A DNA stretch of 26,358 nt from the NCBI GenBank assembly GCA_002450255.1, contig DJYW01000165.1, positions 1 through 26,358 on the forward strand, given 5' to 3'. A model generated the notes under the pieces. It worked only from the letters and a program-made list of their open reading frames with translations. It had not been told where the DNA came from and did no database searches. Shown here one piece after another: positions 22,799 through 26,358 of the stretch (positions are counted from its first letter, which is position 1; each line of letters starts with the position of its first letter). Source of the stretch: Gammaproteobacteria bacterium UBA6968. GTDB lineage: Bacteria > Pseudomonadota > Gammaproteobacteria > Pseudomonadales > Azotimanducaceae. The position numbers and the translations under genes were made by a program.

Positions 22799-23325
22799 AG
22801 CTTAGCTTGCGACAAAATCCCCAAAATTTGCATCATTTTAGTGCGGCGGTGCAACCGATTAGCATCTAGCGCCGAACAATGTCTCTAAATTTGATCTAAC
22901 AACGGCATTCTGCTCTAGACGGAAGATATTTTTCGTTTATTATACTCGCCGCTCGTTAAAGTATTGTCATCCGAAAGTATACGATACATGTTGCGGCTGA
23001 AAGATGCTTTTGCACTTTGAACGATAGGTTTTAGGCCGGCTCGAAGAAATCGCAGTTAGGTTTTGTAGGGGCGGTATAAAACGCTATTATTTAGGGGTAC
23101 AAAGCAAAGGGATCTTGTTAGAGTGGTACGCGCAAGGATATTGCTAACAGGGCTTATGTAACCATAGCTTAAAGTTGTTTGGGTCAAGACGGTTTGCGAT
23201 ATAGCTGTTTGTGCCAAACCAAAGCGGGTAGCACAGGTGCGTCGGCCGCCTACTGAGTAGGCGTCGCAGATTGTACGAGAAGCAAATATCAATTTGCCGA
23301 AACAAATAGATAAGCAGGAAAAAAA
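22799..23325 (+). other. Long non-coding region / structured leader of the AP2-like gene
   Basis: 527 bases with no convincing gene. A candidate promoter is TAGACG (22916-22921) with TATTAT (22938-22943, 16-base spacer), which would give a leader of about 370 bases before the AP2-like gene. Inside it: an imperfect stem CTTGTTAG/CTAACAGG (23114-23121 with 23144-23151); GGTTTG (23191-23196) pairing with CAAACC (23215-23220), competing with a small hairpin GTTTG-TGC-CAAAC (23207-23219); and a perfect 7-bp hairpin CGCCTAC-TGA-GTAGGCG (23247-23263) flanked by TGCG/CGCA. The ribosome site AGGA (23316-23319) follows. This could be an mRNA leader or an independent small RNA. Confidence 0.4.
22916..22943 (+). 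promoter_or_regulatory. Candidate sigma70 promoter of the AP2-like gene
   Basis: TAGACG (4 of 6 to TTGACA) and TATTAT (5 of 6 to TATAAT) are separated by 16 bases; an overlapping TATACT at 22941-22946 gives a 19-base spacer. It stands alone in a 527-base non-coding region and points at the gene at 23326. A start near 22950 is an estimate from spacing only. Confidence 0.35.
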
Positions 23326-23826
23326 ATGAGTGTAGAACTATTAGACAATCCAAGATTTTACGGTTATCGCGTTCGCAGACAGATCCAAGGCAAGACTTAC
23401 CAGGAATATTTCTCTTTAAAGCAAAACAGCAAGCGTTTGCGCGGGGCTGCTCGTGCTGAAGTCAAGGCTGTTGCCGAAGCCCGTGATGAAACGTTGAAGG
23501 GACTGCAACGCAAGAACAGAGACAAGAAAGATCGTGAAATCAGCTACGATCCAACTGGCCAAATTCGCGGCATTCTGTGCCGAATGAAGCGTGAGAAAAG
23601 CGGTACGATGACCCCTGTATTTCAGGTTGGCGTAATGTCACGCGTACGTGAGAAGATCGTTAACACCACAGTTTCTATTGCTAAGCACGGCCGTGAAGAG
23701 GCATGGGAAAGAGCGGTAGACTTTTACTGTGAGCATAAAGGCATTGGCAAGCGTACAAAGGTCTATAAGGATCTTATCGCGAAGTGCCCTAAGCCAGCTC
23801 AGATCAAGAAGTTCACCGGGCAATAG
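23326..23826 (+). CDS. AP2-like DNA-binding domain protein
   Basis: 166 residues, very basic. Two segments resemble bacterial AP2-type DNA-binding modules. The first is about 12-60: YGYRVRRQIQGKTYQEYFSLK, then a helix with ARAEVKAVAEARDETLKGL. The second is about 78-140: GILCRMKREKSG, PVFQVGVMSRVREKIVNTTVSIAKHG, then REEAWERAVDFYCEHKG. Each has the three-strand plus helix order of the AP2/ERF fold, first known from plants and also found in phage and bacterial proteins. The role is likely nucleic-acid binding; the target is unknown. AGGA with a 6-base gap precedes the ATG. The gene has its own long leader and a strong terminator, so it is a single-gene unit. No integrase or nuclease domain is present, and no mobile-element feature is nearby. 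Confidence 0.7.
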   Translation: MSVELLDNPRFYGYRVRRQIQGKTYQEYFSLKQNSKRLRGAARAEVKAVAEARDETLKGLQRKNRDKKDREISYDPTGQIRGILCRMKREKSGTMTPVFQVGVMSRVREKIVNTTVSIAKHGREEAWERAVDFYCEHKGIGKRTKVYKDLIAKCPKPAQIKKFTGQ

Positions 23827-23858
23827 CTTCTCGCTCTTATCGACCCGTTTCGACTCAT

Positions 23859-23888
23859 AAGGGCCTCGTCATCAGACGGGGCCTTTTT
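23859..23888 (+). terminator. Rho-independent terminator of the AP2-like gene
   Basis: A 12-bp stem (23859-23870 with 23875-23886, including two G-U pairs) with the loop ATCA, GC-rich in the middle, followed by a T-run to 23888. It starts 33 bases after the stop codon of the AP2-like gene and should end its transcript. Confidence 0.85.
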
Positions 23889-24127
23889 GCATGTATCGAC
23901 GTGATCTAAACCCGGCGACACGACCTTTAGGGACTTGGTCCGTACCGTCTTCAATGCGCCCTGAGATTGTCTTTCTTCAGCCTTTGATCCCTTCTTTTCA
24001 CTCTGATTCAGGGTTTATCTCGTTGGGTCGTGTAATTAGCGAGTGACTCAGAATCCAGGCTTTAATGTGTACGGATGCCATCTCTGACTTTTGTTTGCAA
24101 GGTTTGGGTCATAGAGAACCTGTCCGC

Positions 24128-24140
24128 TGTGACGGTCACA
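24128..24140. promoter_or_regulatory. prpE: Operator-like palindrome upstream of prpE (TGTGAC-G-GTCACA)
   Basis: TGTGACGGTCACA is a perfect 13-bp palindrome about the central base. A further half-site pairs with it: GCTGTGAC (24126-24133) is the exact inverse of GTCACAGC (24163-24170). The half-sites resemble CRP (TGTGA/TCACA) but the spacing is 3 rather than 6, so a CRP site is not supported; another dimeric regulator is more likely. Confidence 0.45.
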
Positions 24141-24172
24141 TTGCCAGATCAACCTAGTCTTGGTCACAGCCG

Positions 24173-24185
24173 CAAGGTAACCTTG
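24173..24185. promoter_or_regulatory. prpE: Second operator-like palindrome upstream of prpE (CAAGGT-A-ACCTTG)
   Basis: CAAGGTAACCTTG is a perfect 13-bp palindrome, 32 bases after the first one and 42 bases before the GTG start. Its position fits a repressor site over the promoter or leader, but the protein is unknown. Confidence 0.4.
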
Positions 24186-24227
24186 GCGCTGTAAAGAAGT
24201 AACCGCTTCGCAATTGGGGAGACGAAG

Positions 24228-26117
24228 GTGGGATATGCCGAGGAATACCGCGATGCGCTCGCGGACCCAGTAACTTTTTGGTCAGAGCGTGGCCGTGATT
24301 TGCCCTGGTTTGAGCGTCCTTCAAAGGTCTTGGAACAGGACACCAATGGCGTATGGCGCTGGTTTGTGGATGGCCAGATTAACTCCTGTCATGTTGCACT
24401 GGATCAGCATGTTGAAGCGGGCCGCGGAGAGGCGACCGCGCTGATCTACGATTCGCCGGTTACGCAGACGATGCAAAAATTTACCTTTTCGGAGCTAACA
24501 GATCGCGTCGCGAAATTGGCCGGTGCTATGGCTAACCTCGGCGTCTCCAAAGGTGATGTTGTGGTGCTCTACATGCCCATGATCCCCGAAGCAGTTATCG
24601 GCATGCTTGCGTGTGCTCGTCTCGGCGCCGTTCATTCGGTGGTATTCGGCGGTTTCGCGCCTCGCGAACTGGCGCTGCGCATTGATGATGCGACGCCCAA
24701 ACTTATTTTGTCCGCGTCCTGTGGGATAGAGGGGGATAAAATAATTGACTACACGCCGTTGCTCCTCGAAGCCTTGGCTTTGGCGCAGCAAGCACCGCAA
24801 GCGGTGGTGGTGAAGGAAAGGCAACAATCTCCTGTGGACTGGGACGCCGCCGGTTTTATTGCCTGGGATGATTGTGTTGCCGCAGCCCAGCCCGTGCCAT
24901 GCACCCCTATGCTAGCGACGGATCCGCTCTATATTTTGTATACGTCTGGTACAACCGGTAAGCCTAAAGGAATTGTGCGAGATAATGGTGGTCATGCGGT
25001 GGCGCTCACGTACAGCATGCGTGCTATCTATAACGTAGGTCCGGGGGATGTTTTCTGGGCCGCCTCTGATGTTGGATGGGTAGTGGGCCACTCATATATT
25101 GTGTATGGCCCACTCTTCGCTGGCTGTACAACTATTTTATACGAAGGCAAACCGGTAAAGACGCCGGACGCGGGCGCGTTTTGGCGTGTCTTGGCGGAAC
25201 ACAGAGTGAAGAGTTTTTTCGTCGCCCCGACTGCTTTTCGTGCTATTCGAAAAGAAGATCCCAATGGCGATCTGTTAAGCCAGTACGATCTTAGCGCCTT
25301 GCAGTATCAGTTTGTCGCTGGTGAACGACTCGATCCAGCAACTTATTTCTGGTTGCAGGAAAAACTAGACGTGCCGGTAATTGACCATTGGTGGCAAACC
25401 GAGACGGGGTGGTCGATATGCACCAACTTGGCAGGCGTGGAACTGCTTGAGACCAAGGCTGGGTCTTGCTCTTTGCCTGCGCCGGGATGGGATCTGCGCA
25501 TTTTCGACGAGGCAGGGCAAGAAGTCGGTCCGGGTGTCGAGGGGGCGATTGTTGTGAAAGCGCCTTTACCGCCAGGCGCTATGCCAACCGTGTGGCGGGA
25601 TCATCAACGCTATGAGGCTAGTTACTGGAGTGATTATCCGGGTTTCTATTTGACTGGCGACAGTGGTCTGCGCGATACCGATGGCTACGTATTCGTAATG
25701 GGGCGTACCGATGATGTAATGAACGTCGCAGGCCATCGTCTCTCAACTGGGCAGATAGAGGAAGTGGTTTCCAATCATGCTTCAATCGCTGAATGTGCTG
25801 TAGTTGGCAGAACAGATGCTGAGAAAGGTCAGGTGCCTGTCGGTCTGATAGTCGTTAAAGATGGCGTCGAGATCGCTAGCTCGGCGCAGCGCGACGCGCT
25901 CGCCGTCGAGTTAGTGGCGATGGTCCGCGCGCAGGTTGGGGCTTTTGCAAATTTTCGGCAGGTATTTGTTGTGGCCCGCCTGCCAAAAACGCGTTCCGGT
26001 AAAATTTTACGAAAAGTAATTCGCGGCATGCTCGACGGTGTTGCAGTAAGCGTGCCGTCTACCATTGAAGACGCGACGGTACTGGATGAACTAGCAGACA
26101 ATTTCTCCGGGTCATAG
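24228..26117 (+). CDS. prpE: Propionyl-CoA synthetase (acyl-CoA ligase, AMP-forming)
   Basis: 629 residues, matching E. coli PrpE length. It belongs to the adenylate-forming family: phosphate loop YTSGTTGKPKG (238-248), DHWWQTETGW (386-395), YLTGDSGLRDTDGYVFVMGRTDDVMNVAGHRL near 475-505, and the C-terminal PKTRSGKILRK, where K592 is the catalytic lysine that Pat-type acetylases modify in this family. It activates propionate (or acetate) with ATP and CoA. The N-terminus YAEEYRDALADPVTFWSERG suits PrpE better than Acs, but acetyl-CoA synthetase activity cannot be excluded. GGGGAG with a 6-base gap precedes the GTG start. Two 13-bp palindromes upstream suggest regulation by a specific repressor or activator. 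The gene stands alone here. Confidence 0.9.
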   Translation: MGYAEEYRDALADPVTFWSERGRDLPWFERPSKVLEQDTNGVWRWFVDGQINSCHVALDQHVEAGRGEATALIYDSPVTQTMQKFTFSELTDRVAKLAGAMANLGVSKGDVVVLYMPMIPEAVIGMLACARLGAVHSVVFGGFAPRELALRIDDATPKLILSASCGIEGDKIIDYTPLLLEALALAQQAPQAVVVKERQQSPVDWDAAGFIAWDDCVAAAQPVPCTPMLATDPLYILYTSGTTGKPKGIVRDNGGHAVALTYSMRAIYNVGPGDVFWAASDVGWVVGHSYIVYGPLFAGCTTILYEGKPVKTPDAGAFWRVLAEHRVKSFFVAPTAFRAIRKEDPNGDLLSQYDLSALQYQFVAGERLDPATYFWLQEKLDVPVIDHWWQTETGWSICTNLAGVELLETKAGSCSLPAPGWDLRIFDEAGQEVGPGVEGAIVVKAPLPPGAMPTVWRDHQRYEASYWSDYPGFYLTGDSGLRDTDGYVFVMGRTDDVMNVAGHRLSTGQIEEVVSNHASIAECAVVGRTDAEKGQVPVGLIVVKDGVEIASSAQRDALAVELVAMVRAQVGAFANFRQVFVVARLPKTRSGKILRKVIRGMLDGVAVSVPSTIEDATVLDELADNFSGS

Positions 26118-26140
26118 CACGGCCAATGGTTGGGCTGTGC
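26117..26140 (+). other. Hairpin at the prpE stop codon
   Basis: GCACGGCC (26117-26124) pairs with GGCTGTGC (26133-26140) with one G-U pair and an 8-base loop. It begins at the last base of the prpE stop. No T-run follows, so a terminator is uncertain; the structure may protect the mRNA end or be chance. Confidence 0.35.
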
Positions 26141-26334
26141 CCGGCGGATCTATCAAGCACTGAGGTTAGCGCAAAATTAGGTAGTATTTGCCGCAGAATC
26201 GGTCCATCCCGCTTGAAATTTAGGGCGCATTGCGAAGATCCTGAATGCGGCCGCGGTGCAAACCGGATAATGCTCGCGAGCCTAGAAATTAGAACCGGAT
26301 GGCACTGACTCAACAAAACGAACGCGACATAACT

Positions 26335-26358
26335 TAACGCATCTAACTAACGCATCTA
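26335..26358. repeat. Short tandem repeat running off the window end
   Basis: TAACGCATCTA occurs at 26335-26345 and 26348-26358, a 13-base period (TAACGCATCTAAC). The second copy is cut by the window end, so the true number of repeats is unknown. The rest of the 241-base stretch after prpE shows no gene. Confidence 0.5.

Larger units (their letters stand above)
23827..24227. other. Intergenic region between AP2-like gene and prpE
   Basis: About 400 bases with no gene. It holds the terminator of the AP2-like gene (23859-23888) and, near prpE, two 13-bp palindromes listed separately. An 8-bp inverted repeat ACACGACC/GGTCGTGT (23918-23925 and 24026-24033) encloses about 100 bases of unremarkable sequence. 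No convincing -10/-35 pair for prpE was found. Confidence 0.4.

Noticed and set aside
23056..23353. Two minus-strand open frames (78 and 69 codons) in the AP2 leader
   Set aside because: They overlap one another in different frames, lack ribosome sites and have low-complexity Thr/Leu-rich translations.
24128..24140. Possible CRP site upstream of prpE
   Set aside because: Half-sites TGTGA and TCACA are present but separated by 3 bases instead of 6, so a CRP dimer would not fit.
26126..26308. 60-codon frame after prpE
   Set aside because: No ribosome site, no domain; composition looks like chance.
1..26358. CRISPR arrays, tRNA or rRNA genes, insertion sequences, phage genes
   Set aside because: No regularly spaced repeats, no cloverleaf-like or rRNA-like sequence, no transposase or integrase and no terminal inverted repeats were seen by eye.

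Overview
The window looks like chromosomal DNA of a free-living, probably marine, gammaproteobacterium. The evidence is a MetR-type LysR regulator, SixA, an RhlB-like helicase, a DinB whose three acidic catalytic residues sit at positions 8, 103 and 104, a PrpE-type ligase and fatty-acid catabolism genes, at a roughly balanced GC content. A Halieaceae/Cellvibrionales-like affiliation is only a guess. I see no rRNA, tRNA, CRISPR array, insertion sequence or prophage.

Layout. 1-2705 (+): acyl-CoA metabolism, with the tail of an enoyl-CoA hydratase, an acyl-CoA carboxylase carboxyltransferase subunit and an MFE-2-like short-chain dehydrogenase. 2772-3608 (+): a two-helix small membrane protein and a SAM methyltransferase. 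3605-6616 (-): a compact operon of GT4 glycosyltransferase, methyltransferase and an alpha/alpha-toroid (prenyltransferase-like) protein, with almost no spacing between genes. 6951-7895 (+): a MetR-like regulator with a good sigma70 promoter, ending at a bidirectional terminator. 8049-10575 (-): small membrane protein, VOC protein, SixA and a luciferase-like flavin monooxygenase. 10733-18002 (-): a co-oriented run of argC, aspartate-type aminotransferase, rhlB-like helicase, nitrilase-family amidase, AI-2E permease and hisC, several of them touching or overlapping. 18371-18916 (-): a miaE-like gene broken by two in-frame stops. 18953-19846 (-): carboxylesterase and a small unknown gene. 19953-21737 (+): MsbA-like ABC exporter. 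21752-22798 (-): dinB. 22799-23325: long structured non-coding region. 23326-23826 (+): AP2-like DNA-binding protein with a strong terminator. 24228-26117 (+): prpE behind two 13-bp palindromes.

How the genes fit together. The acyl-CoA carboxylase subunit at one end and PrpE at the other both suggest short-chain and propionyl-type acyl-CoA use, but nothing here shows they work together. ArgC and the aminotransferase are translationally coupled (ATGA overlap), suggesting amino-acid biosynthesis. The GT4/methyltransferase/toroid operon, with a second methyltransferase convergent to it, is the best candidate for an uncharacterised system, possibly making or modifying a methylated glycan or glycolipid; its product cannot be read from sequence. 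The other main points of interest are the decaying miaE, the RhlB-like helicase with a 205-residue acidic N-terminal extension, and the AP2-like protein with its long, hairpin-rich leader.
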